DNA from: Tenodera sinensis
Lineage: Eukaryota; Arthropoda; Insecta; Mantodea; Mantidae
Length of the DNA: 64,000 nt
Assembly: GCA_030765045.1 (NCBI GenBank)
Contig: CM060962.1
Span: 212,102,531-212,166,530, forward strand
Direction: 5' to 3'
The notes under the pieces were generated by a model that was not told where the DNA came from, did not search any database, and saw nothing but the letters and a program-made list of their open reading frames with translations. Below, in pieces: positions 34,541 through 44,848 of the stretch (position 1 is the first letter of the stretch; each line of letters opens with the position of its first letter). The translations under genes and the position numbers were made by a program.

Positions 34541-36515
34541 TACAGATCGGATTTTTAGGTAAATACATATTTTGTTTGCGTCCTAATATGAACTTGAAAC
34601 TGAGTTTAATGCTCTGGATATTTGTACAGGACCAAATACTTTAAGTTTTATTACACATAAAAATTCATATTTTCTCATTTTTTATGTAAATAAATATTTT
34701 CGGATATTCACATAAATTACACCAATGTCGCAGAAAGGAAGCTTTTTTAAAATAATTTTCACATATTTACATAAGATCACATATAAGCAGCAGCAGAATT
34801 ATTTTTAACAAGTCAGTATCCACTTTAATGCTCAATTACACAATATCATTTGAATCGGCGAAGTTTATACAACCTTCCAGTTGTGTTGGCCAGTTACATA
34901 TCCACAGCTTTGAATATACAGTGGATTAAACATGTCCAGAGGCAAAAGTAGTGCTAGTTACCGTGTGCAACAGTATGCTGCGAAATTTAAGGGTATTTTA
35001 AGTTGTAATGGTAAACTCCTATATTGTCAGTCATGTGATAAAGTGATGTGGTTTACAAGTTTTAAGTAGTAACGGACATAAGGCAACTATTTCACGCTTT
35101 ACGACAAAAAAAAAAAACGAATGTATTAGTGGTCTAGTGCTAAGTACTTGAGCGGGACCGTCCAAATTGTTAGTGTGTTGTGATGATCTGTACAGAGCAT
35201 TAGTTTCAGCGGGCATACCCATCTCGAAAGTGAACTAACCTCAGCATAAAACATTCCTGACAAAATATACAAATATTGATGCATCTGATGAATCAACTTT
35301 ACGAAAACATTACCTGCCCAAATGCTACGAAGAAATTGTGATGTATATTGGCAAAATTTTTGCCAATGAAACAATATGGCGTACATGAAACTGCAGACTC
35401 TACTGGTAAAAAATTGTAAATGCTGTTATAGGGGTATTGAACAATGAATCTGAAATTAAAAAGTCATCCTTTCTACTGATCTGCCAAGACATGCCTGCTG
35501 CAAACCATGTGACTGTTGCCACATTATTTAATGCAGATATTGTGGCCAAATATTGTACGATATGACAACAGACTTATGCTACAACATATATGAAGAAGGT
35601 AGCAGAGGGACTTGCAGTCAGTTATCCTAAAATGATTCGTTACATGTGTTGTGGATTGACTGCATAGAATATGTGAGGAAATTAGGGTCATGTTTCCTGA
35701 CATTGATAAAATTATTTATAATGGAAAAAAGTGTTCATCAAGTCACCTAAAACGATTGAAATTTTTCAATCCCCCATTCAATTTTTCCCCATTGTCACTG
35801 GGGAACGTGGCTGGCCACAGCTTAATAATACGCAAAAAAAAAAATGGTTTTGCTGCTGTCATAAATGAACTAAATTGTAAAAATGCCAGTTCAATTAAAA
35901 TTCTTCAAGGAGTTTTAAGTGACACTGTGTTAAGAAATAACATACATTTCCGCTAATCTCTGTTTTCTCTGTAATTCCACAAAGACATTGGAATCAGTAG
36001 GAATGCCTTTGAGAGAAGCAGTTCAAGCAGTTCAGGATGTGGAAAAATAACTGAATGTTCTTTCTGATCCTGCAGCACAAAACTTAAAAATAAAATGCAA
36101 GGAAGTGTTCGAAAATAATATTGGATGTAACTTAATGTGTAACATTTCAAATGTGTTGGACGGGCAACATGAAGGAATTATTGAAGTGAGTGTGAGTGAC
36201 ATTGCATGTTATAATTATGCTAGACTTAGTTCTTGTGACGCGGAGCAATTATTTTCGAAATTCAAGACACTTCTTCGTGACAATCGTCAATCTTTCAGGG
36301 TGGAAAACTTTAGGAAGCAGGTGGTTGTATACTGTAGCTCTACAGTATTTGGTGATCCTGGCAGGAATGCCGTCTGGTGAGTACCACGTTGATTTATATT
36401 AGTTAAGCCATTTAGATCGTCAAAAAATATTTAATTTTTGGCACATATTTTTGACATTTTTAAGACATCAAAAAGAAGTACCTTTCAAGATTTAGCACCT
36501 AAAAGTCCGAGCCTA
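34541..36515 (+). mobile_element. decayed hAT element (CGGBP1-like), nearly full length
   Basis: The subterminal ends pair as CGGATTTTTAGGT (34548-34560) and ACCTAAAAGTCCG (36497-36509), 12 of 13. Between them lies an almost complete but broken transposase gene on the plus strand. The exact outer ends and TSD are unclear; CATCAT occurs just outside both. The next element starts about 10 bp to the right. Confidence 0.65.
34934..36390 (+). pseudogene. CGGBP1-like hAT transposase pseudogene
   Basis: It starts MSRGKSSASYRVQQYAAKFK and LLYCQSCDKVM, the N-terminal zinc-finger region of the CGGBP1-related hAT group. Frameshifted stretches then follow the family order: a 'VL.N.S..KSFLL' region near 35420-35480, and VMFPDIDKIIYNGKKC with a 'F..P' stretch near 35690-35770. 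Near the C-terminus are IACYNYARLSSCDAEQLFSK and FKTLLRDNRQSFRVENFRKQ. The family pattern there is 'YKYAP..S.DVE.SFS.YK..L.DNR..FT.EN'. Many stops and frameshifts occur. Vertebrate CGGBP1 is a domesticated relative; this copy is simply decayed. Confidence 0.68.
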
Positions 36516-36525
36516 TCATCATGAT

Positions 36526-37110
36526 CAGGGGTCGGCAAATCTGTACCGGCTGATCGTGGCTAATGAGAATGACAGGCAACGGTGGGAATCGGAAATACGT
36601 TGTAATGGTAGTCGGATGTATGGCTAACATTGTATACTATAATGATAAAAACGATCATTTGTGTGAATTCAACGAGCATTTATTTTTTGATTCCTTGGAA
36701 TATGGATGTATTAGGCGATTGTAGTTCTACTTCATTGGGTCATGAATGAATTACGTCACTGAAGTTCCCGCCTTAGCCTATGTCGTTAGCCCTGCCGGCT
36801 GATGATATGACGCAATACCACCGTCAGGGGCAAACAATATGTCATTCTCCCTCGTTTACTCAACACGCGTTCAAACGAAAACAAGCAGTGGTGAACACCG
36901 CATCACTAGCCATAAGAAAGCGCAAAGGAACCTTCTCACCCCAAGAGGAGTGGGAAGAACAATAAGTTTGCTGCGTTATGGGTAAACATGTGAAATGTGT
37001 GTTTTGTGTGGAAGTTTTGATTGGTGTTTAGAAGACAAAATATTAAAGACATAACGAACATTGTTCAAAAGCTACAAAAAAGCCACCAGTACGAAATCTA
37101 AAGGTATTTT
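36526..37110 (+). mobile_element. hAT 5' end with BED-type zinc-finger remnant
   Basis: Begins CAGGGGTCGGCAAATCTG, a typical hAT terminus. Downstream the plus strand reads RKGTFSPQEEWEEQ, stop, then KHVKCVFCVEVLIGV and RHNEHCSKA after a frame change. This is the 'W...Y......P.C..C........N..RH...H' layout of hAT N-terminal BED fingers (open frame 36780-36965). The rest of the element is not seen, so it is truncated or lost at the right. Confidence 0.6.
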
Positions 37111-37720
37111 AAAATAATATTATGAAAACAATCTTGGACCTTAAGTGTAACAATAAAGTTTAAATATTCAATGAAGCTTCGTAGTCTAGTGAGGAAGTGA
37201 ATTACAACGTACCTACACTAAGTTTATAAAACTTTAAAGGTGGTCGTCTAAAACCACAGTTACAAATTTAGGTTGCGAATTTGCAAACAAGGATAATTTT
37301 GAAATCATAATTACAAAACAAGGCTGGTTTACTTTTATGTGGAGAACTTCACATCACATTTCCTTCTTTCCGTTCATTTGCTGCGCATATTAGTGCTATG
37401 TGTGAGCATATCTGTGTGAGCGATTTTGTTCTAAACTGAAAATTGTAAACTGTAAAAACAGATCGTGATTGACAGATGAAAACCTACATGTCTTGTTGCA
37501 TGTCAGTACTTGTGAATTAACTTTAGACGTATGCGAAACCGTAGCACTCCCGATGAAGTATAGAATACATTAATGAGAAATAAATGTTAACCCATCTCAG
37601 TCTGTGCATATGTATTAAGCATGTATAAAATCAAACGTGTGTTAGAGACGTTCCTTTACATCACCACTGGGACTTTCGAACCCCCTCCTTCGAAGCGTGC
37701 ATCATGTGCATGCCGGGTTG
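37111..37720. other. unassigned AT-rich DNA
   Basis: Probably the decayed continuation of the hAT fragment, but no motif supports that. Confidence 0.3.
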
Positions 37721-37732
37721 CGTTGCCTGATG

Positions 37733-37981
37733 GGCGGCGCCGTGGTCGAGCGGTTACCTCGCTCGCCTACCACCTAGGCGGCCCGGGTTCGATCCCAAGG
37801 ACCCGCATGTGGTACTCGTGGTGGCCGAAGCGGCGTCAGGGCGGGTTTTCTCCGGGTGCTCCAGTTTCCCCCGCCATCTCATTCCACTGGTGCTCCATCT
37901 TCATTCCATGTGTCATCAGTGTCATCGCCTGTGGTGCCGTAGTAGTAAAAGCGGGCGTTATACACTACAACAATACAACAA
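37733..37981 (+). mobile_element. tRNA-derived SINE (Ser/Leu-like head), perfect 12-bp TSD
   Basis: Box A TGGTCGAGCGGTTA (37743-37756) and box B GGTTCGATCC (37786-37795) form the head. A GC-rich body follows (GGGCGGGTTTTCTCCGGG, CCATCTCATTCCACTGG), and a (ACA)-rich tail (TACAACAATACAACAAC). CGTTGCCTGATG occurs exactly at 37721-37732 and 37982-37993. Related to the minus-strand SINE at 47.2-47.3 kb. Confidence 0.92.
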
Positions 37982-38076
37982 CGTTGCCTGATGTCACAAT
38001 TCGTGCAATCGCGATTACCAATTGCCAACTCCTGATCATGATAATCAGTGCATAGTCCTTGTGGTTTGTTCCGTCG

Positions 38077-38330
38077 TCAATTAAACCTATCTGCCCAACT
38101 CATTCGTGGTCTGCCGATACTCCTTGGCTTATAAGTTTGCATTACTAGTAATATTCCATCTTCTCTCTGTGGAGATAGCATCCCTGCACTCCATGGCATT
38201 CTCAATGGTACATTTCTAAATTCTTTTTGTAATATATGAATTGAAATTGGGTGTTTTATATATCCATCAGAAACAATCCAGCGTTTCAATGGTGAAGGAG
38301 TTATCAATATCGGTTCATTGCCATTTGGGT
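38077..38330 (-). pseudogene. possible LINE C-terminal tail fragment
   Basis: The minus-strand frame ends in KPRSIGRPRMSWADRF, preceded by PQREDGILLVMQTY. This resembles the 'GR..GRP..RW.D' tail of RTE-like LINEs, also seen at 21.1 kb. No RT motif is present, so the assignment is weak. Confidence 0.35.
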
Positions 38331-38747
38331 TTCCCTTCAGGTTTCAATTGTGCAAGATAAGAATCTAACAAACCAATTATGCTGAAAATGGTTGACATCA
38401 AAATAAAGCCAAAACAGGTATGTTTTCAACATTGCGCACAAGTTACTCCATCGTAAAACTGTGTCTCATTGTGAAGGACAACAAAGACAGCATGAGATAC
38501 TACTAAGTAGTAGAATTCCTAAAATGGATGGTTAATGGCTTACCAGCTGATAAATTTTAACGAAAGAACAGATTTATTCTCATAGCCTTCTTTACGTATA
38601 ACGTATAACTCCCCATGCTGTCAACACCGATGCTAAACAGAAACAAAGAGACCATCACAGTCACGCTGAACATCATGATATGAAATGGGTAAAACAATAT
38701 CATTCATATTAATCTATAATTCGTTTATGAATATTGACGACTGTCTA

Positions 38748-39438
38748 AAACATCTCATGTGTTGCACTCACATGAGTTTCTTTACACTTGTACTGATATT
38801 ATTACAAACTCTTATTCCTATATATTCTTCATGTTGTCGAGATAAACATTTGCAGAAAATAAAACATTATTTGGTCATAACTTGTGTGTTTTAACGAAAT
38901 CACCATTTCTGTATAGTAAGATCTAGTCTATCCCTTACGGTTTATCAGCTATGCCAAAGTCACCAAGTGTAAACAGAACTACCTGGGCAATAGCCAGAAA
39001 ATTCAGAATATACATTCTATCTGCCATAAAAATGTCTTACATATATGGTATTTTAATCAAAATCGCTAGAGCCATTTTTGAAAAAAACAAAATTTTGGAA
39101 AAATTTTCCCTGTAAAGGCTAGTTTACGGGGAAGCAATTTTCTTCAAAATCTTCCTGTAGTATCCTTGGGAAATACCAACTTTGGTTTTTAACCGACTTT
39201 CGTTTTTGAGTTATGCTATTCACAGACGCACACAGACACACACAGACACACACAGACACACACACGCACACACAAACACACACACACACGCACGCACATA
39301 TAGACACGCCTACGGACCTCTTTCTAAAAATGCTTCTTGGGTTTCAGAGGGCCTCAAGAGATATCCTTCTGGTGAAATGTTGACATCGAATTTTTTGTAC
39401 AGTACTTTCCCAACTTTACGAAGTAAAGAAGGTAAAAC
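38748..39438 (+). mobile_element. family A copy with interior deletion
   Basis: CTCATGTGTTGCACTCACATG opens it; the internal ACTTTCTCTACT is mutated to GTTTCTTTACAC. About 150-200 bp after the AAACATTTGCAGAAAAT point are missing compared with the full copies. (CA)n lies at about 39228-39305. It ends in a hairpin ACTTTCCCAACT...AGTAAAGAAGGT, then AAAA. Confidence 0.85.
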
Positions 39439-39703
39439 TAGCATCTGACACAATATTTAAGGCAATTTTATTCTCCTTGCCCAATGAAAACTATTTTGTA
39501 ACATAATATCGTCAGCGTTGAGGAGTTAATTATGGATTTTTCCCTCAAATAACAAACTGTTTTCCATAGTAATCCCAAGAGAGGTTACGAATATGTGGAT
39601 AGCTACAAGGGTGGGTAACTCGACTGGGATTGATTAAAACCATTGCATAAATTAACTACAACAGATTATATAAGAATAATTATTTTATTACTACCTTCTT
39701 GCT
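39439..39703. other. flank of the tandem duplication
   Basis: Nothing recognised. The duplicated segment starts at about 39704. Confidence 0.4.
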
Positions 39704-39889
39704 TAAGATCAAATCACCATTGTATCTCCTGTTACATCATTCCAAATGAATGAGCAATCTAGTATGTCTCGGAATACTAACCAATGCCACCAGCAGTGCG
39801 AACGCAAGACGGTTAATCTCAAAACTATTCTGTCTTTCTCTACAAGATTATTCTCCACTTATATAGGACTTACAACCCCTAGGACTTCC

Positions 39890-40090
39890 TTAGTCAGTGT
39901 CTGTTTGGTAGCAGAGGAACCTATGAAAAAGAAAGACCTGCAAACGGGTGGTCAACCAAACACCAGGTATGATAGAAAGAGGATGATATGAATTGGAAGC
40001 AAAAATAAAGGATGGGAAGGTGACGATGGAGCAATTGGTGGAATAAATGCCTGGGAAAACCGGAGAACCCGGAGAAAACCCGCGCAATAA
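39890..40090 (-). mobile_element. SINE body remnant lacking its tRNA head (unit 1)
   Basis: GGTGACGATGGAGCAATTGG and CCGGAGAAAACCCGC match unit 2 at 47168-47234. In unit 1 the sequence then jumps directly to CAATAACGAACTGATG, so the tRNA head and about 360 bp are absent. A two-base GC microhomology lies at the junction. Confidence 0.65.
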
Positions 40091-40865
40091 CGAACTGATG
40101 TTTTACCCGATAAAAATGTATTCTTGCACGCGAATATGATAGATCGACATCCGATTCATTACTAAACGATATTGATCAAAATCCAGTACACGGTGTGTGA
40201 ATGGAATAATTATTCTATACCATTCATATATCATAGCAATGTTAATTATGGGATTTTCCAGGGTTTCAATTTAGGAAATTTGTAATGTTTGTGCTTCATA
40301 ATTTACATAGATCATGTTATTTAACAGTCCAAAATTTTAAACTTTGGTGAGTATCTCAAGTTATACGAAATATTAATAGCGTTAAGAATTACTTGCAATT
40401 ACACTAAGGCCTCGACTCCAGATGCATGGAGTATAATGAACTTCCATTTTGCTAGAAACAAAACACCTTTTAAATAAGTCTGTAAAATTAATAGAACACC
40501 ACTCGTTGATTTGGTTGAAAATAAAGATTTGAAAGTGCATTTTTCAAAAGATAGCAGATTCAACAAAAGAAATTGAATTAATTGTAACCATGTCGTTAAA
40601 ATGTGTAGGACTCATTTATTTATTAAAAATTCGTATACATTTAAAGAAAGGGAAATTAATTCGAGTTTACGACTCCTTTATTATACAAAATCTTGAGTAT
40701 GCATCTTTTATTAGGAATCCTAGGGTCGTAAAACACCGTTTTAATAGAAAAAGTGCAATGACAACTTTTTAAAATAGTTATTATATAAAAGGACTAGCTG
40801 AAATACCTAGTGTTGCCCGTGGTTTGACCATTTTTGGCCTACAACTTTTAGGCTACGTTGGATAC
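40091..40865. other. duplicated DNA of unknown nature (unit 1)
   Basis: Aligned by eye with 47598-48370. No coding motif. A conspicuous CCTAGTGTTGCCCGTGGTTTG phrase near 40806-40826 resembles termini of some DNA transposons but has no inverted partner here. Confidence 0.35.
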
Positions 40866-41705
40866 TATAACAATCCCCCAAAAAGAACAAAATAAATAAA
40901 CGAAAACATCGGGAAAACACTATACAAAAGCACGGCAAATACCACAGGAGGAAAAATCCCCCAGAAAAGAACAAAATAAATAAATGAAAACACCGGGAAA
41001 ACAATATACAAAAGCACGGCAACTACCACAGGAAGAAAAATCCCCCAGAAAAAACAAAATAAATAAATGAAAACAGCGGGAAAGCACTATACAAAAGCAC
41101 GGCAAATACCACAGGAAGAAAAATCCCCCAGAAAGAACAAAATAAATAAATGAAAACACCGGGAAAGCACTATACAAAAGCACGGCAAATACCACGGGAA
41201 GAAAAATCCCCCAGAAAGAACAAAATAAATAAATGAAACCATCAGGAAAACACTACACAAAAGGACCGCAAATACCACAGGAAGAAAAATCCTCCAGAAA
41301 GAACAAAATAAATAAATGAAAACATCGGGAAAACACTATACAAAAGCAAGCCAAATACCACGGGAAGAAAAATCCCCCAGAAAGAACAAAATAAATAAAT
41401 GAAACCATCAGGAAAACACTACACAAAAGGACCGCAAATACCACAGGAAGAAAAATCCTCCAGAAAGAACAAAATAAATAAATGAAAACATCGGGAAAAC
41501 ACTATACAAAAGCAAGGCAAATACCACGGGAAGAAAAATCCTCCAGAAGAACAAAATAAATAAATGAAACCATCGGGAAATCACTATACAAAAGCATGGC
41601 AAATACCACAAGAACAAAAATCCCCTAGAAAGAAAAAAATAAATAAATGAAAACATTCGGAAAACACTGTACAAAAGCACCGCAAATACCACAGGAAGAA
41701 AAGCA
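40866..41705. repeat. 83-bp minisatellite, about 10 units
   Basis: Each unit contains CAAAATAAATAAATGAAAAC, then CGGGAAAACACTATACAAAA, and CGGCAAATACCACAGGAAG with AAAATCCCCCAGAAAG. AATAAATAAA recurs at 40891, 40975, 41059, 41141 and 41224, giving a period of 82-84. The equivalent place in unit 2 (about 48383-48462) has a single copy. The hydrophobic minus-strand frames (41-41.9 kb) are by-products of the repeat. Confidence 0.93.
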
Positions 41706-42260
41706 GTATAAATGTAAGACGTTACATTTGTATGCCAATCATATCGAAAAGTGTATGAGTTCTTTGTAGAAGAAGGAGTAGAGAAAGGAATGTGATGTGT
41801 TTCGTAACAGAAACGCCAGTAAAGATCATGCAAATGTAATGCGTTGCATTTCAATTTGAAACAAAAGGACAACTGTATGAATTGTTCGTAGAAGAGGGAG
41901 TAGAGAAAGAAGTGTGATTGTGTTTCATAGCAGCAAAGTGTGCAGAGAAACTCGTACGAATATAATGTATAGAATTTCTATTTCAATTACAATTAATTGT
42001 ATAAATTGCATGTTGAAGGGGAGTAGAGAATGAGATGTGATAGTGTTTCGTAAAAGAAAAGTGAGTAGAGAAAGCCATGTGGATGTAAGGATGTGCGAAT
42101 TTAATACTTACAAGAAAATTGAGTAGAGAAAACCGTGTGAATGTAGTATGTGACATCTCTGTTTCAAAGATAACAAAAGAATGTATTGTATGTTGAGTGG
42201 CAAGTAGGGAAGGATACGTGAATTTAATAAGTAAAAGAAAAGTGAGTTGATAAAACCATG
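41706..42260. repeat. degenerate tandem array built on an AGTAGAGAAAG motif (unit 1)
   Basis: Variants of AGTAGAGAAAG recur near 41780, 41900, 42020, 42068, 42122 and 42210. They alternate with TGTGTTTCGTAACAGAAA and ATGTAATG..TTGCATTTC blocks at spacings of roughly 50-120 bp. Several read on as CCATGTGGATG or CCGTGTGAATG, close to the family A terminus AGTCATGTGAGTG. Repeated in unit 2 at about 48465-49090. Confidence 0.65.
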
Positions 42261-43660
42261 TAAATGTTACGTTGTACAGAAAAATAAATATGATAGGTCA
42301 CTTCTCCATGAAAAAATACATACAGATGCTGAATTTGCAGGTGATCGGTCAAGCGGTTTAACCAAAAATATTCTCAAAATCCACTACATTTTTGTTTTGT
42401 TTTTACGAAAAAACTATTTTAAATGTAATAGATGCAGCTGTCAAACGACAGGTCCGTCACAAACGCCATATATTGAAAATCATCCGAAGTGGTAATTCCC
42501 GTACAACATTAATAATTTCGATTTTTTTCCTTTCCTTTTTCCTAATGTTCTTTTTCTCTAAACCATTCCAGTATTCAGGCGAAATTATTGAAACTGGGCA
42601 AGGCATTTTCGAGTTTTTGCGAGACTAAGGCACAGCAATTGATTTATATATGAAATATACATATATATCTGTACACACTTAAAGAAAACAACATTAATTT
42701 AACTTTAAAACTCCTTCATTACACAGAACCTTGATGACGCATCTTTCATTTGGAATCATATGACCTTAAACATATCGATTTCTTAGAAAAAGCTGAAATG
42801 AGAACTTTTTAAAATAGCTATATAAGGAATTGGATATGGCCTTAAGTATAATAATTACAACAACTTAACAGAAATATTGTGGCCTTGGAACGGAGAGTCG
42901 CTTTATGTTTGATGTTCCATGACTGACGTCACGTTGCTATGATACTGTAGCTTATTGAATCTTGTTGCAGCAAATTAAGCTATTATACTTAAGAGTTGCA
43001 ATTCTGGTGGAGAAATAAGGATATTTAATTGAGAGGTAAGCTCTACGGATAAATTTATCTCAATATTTAAATTTGGAACTTTAAATGTCAAAGAACACAT
43101 GGGGTTGATATTTCTGTGTAACAATCTGTATTTGATTATTCGTGATATGCATGTCACTAAAATACATTTTTATATTATAAGTTCTTTAAGTAGATATATA
43201 AAACAGATTCTCACACCCAAAGTAAATACACAAATCCATAAATATTCACCATTAAACAGAATTATGCATATATACTATTGCCAAGTTGATTATTTCTCTG
43301 CAGATAATTTCGACGTATCTGATATGCAACTTAAAGCTAGTGAAGTTTATATTACTTATTTGTAGGTCAAAATAAACATTTAATTTAGAAATAATTGCAT
43401 AAGTGACAACCATGTAACCTTCTTTTTCTTTCTTAGTTCTTTCTGTCCCTTATTACTTAAAAGTGCATCATGTGGAGCATTTGTCATAGGATAATAAAAT
43501 CTGGATTTAATATTTCATAACTGGGAAATTAAGGACGTATCAAATTGAAATTTTAAAACTGTTTGCTTAGAGGATCCGAAAGCTTATAATTACATCAGCT
43601 AAAAGGGGACGAACTATTCTAAAAATAAAACCAAATAATGCTTGAGGAAGAGCGTGTGGA
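42247..43660. other. duplicated core without recognised gene (unit 1)
   Basis: This is nearly identical to 49078-50460. The frames at 42247-42495 and 43099-43365 are conserved between units, but so is the surrounding non-coding DNA. Conservation therefore reflects recent duplication and not selection. No motif recognised. Confidence 0.4.
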
Positions 43661-43719
43661 AGTTAATTAAAAAGGTGAGTAAATTAATAACACTAAACAA
43701 CACTTACATTTATTATTTC

Positions 43720-43763
43720 CCGGAACGCGTTTCGGAGGTTAACTTTCCTCCATTATCAACCGG
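43720..43763 (-). ncRNA. hammerhead-ribozyme-like motif in Penelope 3' sequence (unit 1, left arm)
   Basis: The minus strand has CCGG, TTGATAA, T, GGAGG, loop AAAGTTAA, CCTCC, GAAA, CGCG, TT, CCGG. This follows hammerhead order: stem I, CUGAUGA-like core, stem II, GAAA, very short stem III, cleavage site, stem I. The core differs from CUGAUGA at two positions and has an extra U, so activity is doubtful. Penelope-like elements are known to carry hammerheads. Confidence 0.45.
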
Positions 43764-43891
43764 ATAATAATTGGGTTTCCATGGTGCGGATGGCGATGCT
43801 TCTTCTGATGTTTCTTCTGGTAATGGTTCAAGGAACTTGCTAAAAATATCCTTCTGGGGAATGTAGAAATTAAATACTCGGTTTCTATTTT

Positions 43892-44305
43892 TTAAATGAA
43901 GATTTGTTCCCATGTGGACAGCTCTTGTTTTCCGGTTATGTGTTTGAGGGGTTTCGGTTCAGGCTTTGTGTCGTGATTTTTTGTCCAATAGTGAAAGCCA
44001 ACTGCTGATTTTTCCAATTGTTTGTTCTTGATGTTCCTAACGTGTTCCTTGGATCTAATTTCTAAATTTCTTTTGGCTTTTCCTATGTATACTTCATTAC
44101 AATCACTGCATTCAATTTGGTACATGCCGGATTTTTTGTTAGGTGGAATAGCATCTTTGATGTTTGAAAGCAGCAGGTTTTTATGGAGTAGCTTCCCCAA
44201 AGAATTAGAAGATAGAAAAGTAAAACGAGCAGAAGAGACAGAATTACTAAAAGAAACTACAACTCTCACAGCAGCAGAAACAAAAATGGCATTCAAAAGC
44301 TTCAC
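43892..44305 (-). pseudogene. Penelope GIY-YIG endonuclease domain (unit 1)
   Basis: A 137-codon minus-strand frame. From about residue 57 it reads KSGMYQIECSDCNEVYIGKA, then KRNLEIRSKEHVRN and KSAVGFHYWTKNHD, ending near TWEQIFI. This fits the Penelope C-terminal GIY-YIG nuclease: 'SGVYKI.C..C...YIG.T.R....R..EH......SA.A.H....H......E.I.I'. Tyr of YIG, Arg and Glu-His are present, and the CxxC typical of the Penelope version is kept. The preceding RT is absent, and the N-terminal 45 residues run into repeat sequence. The domain nicks DNA for retrotransposition in intact elements. Here it is an isolated piece. Confidence 0.8.
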
Positions 44306-44389
44306 AGATCACCCATGTATCTTTGATAAATTGAAAAGGGTGTTCAAGGAATACAACATTCAGCTAGCACTAGTAAACCCAATTATTGT

Positions 44390-44433
44390 CCGGTTGATAA
44401 TGGAAGAAAGTTAACCTACGAAACGCGTTCCGG
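44390..44433 (+). ncRNA. hammerhead-like motif, second inverted arm (unit 1)
   Basis: Same layout as at 43720 but on the plus strand: CCGG, TTGATAA, T, GGAAG, AAAGTTAA, CCTAC, GAAA, CGCG, TT, CCGG. Stem II has an additional mismatch. Confidence 0.4.
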
Positions 44434-44571
44434 AAAATTATAAATGTAAGTGTTCTTTAGTGTTATTAATTGACTCACCTTTTTAATTACATTGATTATA
44501 ACAACACTTTTCAAACTTCTAAGAAAGGAAGATAAGGTGTGGAATGTTTGAAATTTACTACGAGACATCTA

Positions 44572-44848
44572 CCCGGTCATATTCGGACCCAAATGATCTC
44601 GTTGTTGACGGGCCCTTAAACCCCACTCACTCACTCTCTCACTCACTCATACATTCATTCATTCATTCATTCGTTCATTCATTCATTCATTCGTTCATTC
44701 GTTCGTTCATTCATTCATTCATTCATTCATTCATTCATTCATTCATTCATTCATTCTCACTCACTCTCTCTCATTCATTCACTCACTCACTCTCTCACTC
44801 TCTCTCACTCACTCTCTCGCTCACTCTGACTCTTTCACCACCACGCTA
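44572..44848 (+). mobile_element. LINE/SINE 3' tail followed by (ATTC)n/(ACTC)n
   Basis: ACCCAAATGATCTCG, TTGTTGACGGGCCCTTAAAC and CCCACTCACTCAC match the short retroposons at 29637 and 48669. A tetranucleotide tract (CTCA, ATTC, GTTC variants) runs to about 44840. The tail appears to have seeded or expanded a microsatellite. Confidence 0.7.

Larger units (their letters stand above)
43668..44495 (-). mobile_element. Penelope-like element fragments in inverted arrangement (unit 1)
   Basis: A GIY-YIG coding piece on the minus strand is flanked by inverted copies of about 110 bp of 3' sequence (43668-43775 and 44380-44490). Each includes TTAATAACACTAAA, ACGCGTTTCG and CCAATTATTGTCC-type blocks. 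The right arm adds a plus-strand stretch reading FTDHPCIFDKLKRVFKEYNI, which may be the end of a Penelope RT. Head-to-head fragments and flanking repeats are usual for Penelope-like elements. Confidence 0.75.

Noticed and set aside
37733..37810. A functional Ser or Leu tRNA gene
   Set aside because: The tRNA-like head has a linked SINE body and exact 12-bp TSD.
40806..40830. Terminus of a further DNA transposon (CCTAGTGTTGCCCGTGG)
   Set aside because: No inverted partner or TSD was found in the window. It may still be real but is unsupported here.
40866..41705. CRISPR-like array of regular repeats
   Set aside because: Whole 83-bp units repeat in tandem without unique spacers, and the genome is eukaryotic.
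40807..41872. Hydrophobic minus-strand frames resembling a repeated membrane protein
   Set aside because: They follow an 83-bp minisatellite. The period is not a multiple of three and the frame rotates, so no constraint on a protein is visible.
42247..42495. A real gene, because the 82-codon protein is identical at 49078-49326
   Set aside because: The adjacent non-coding DNA is equally conserved. Identity reflects the recent duplication.
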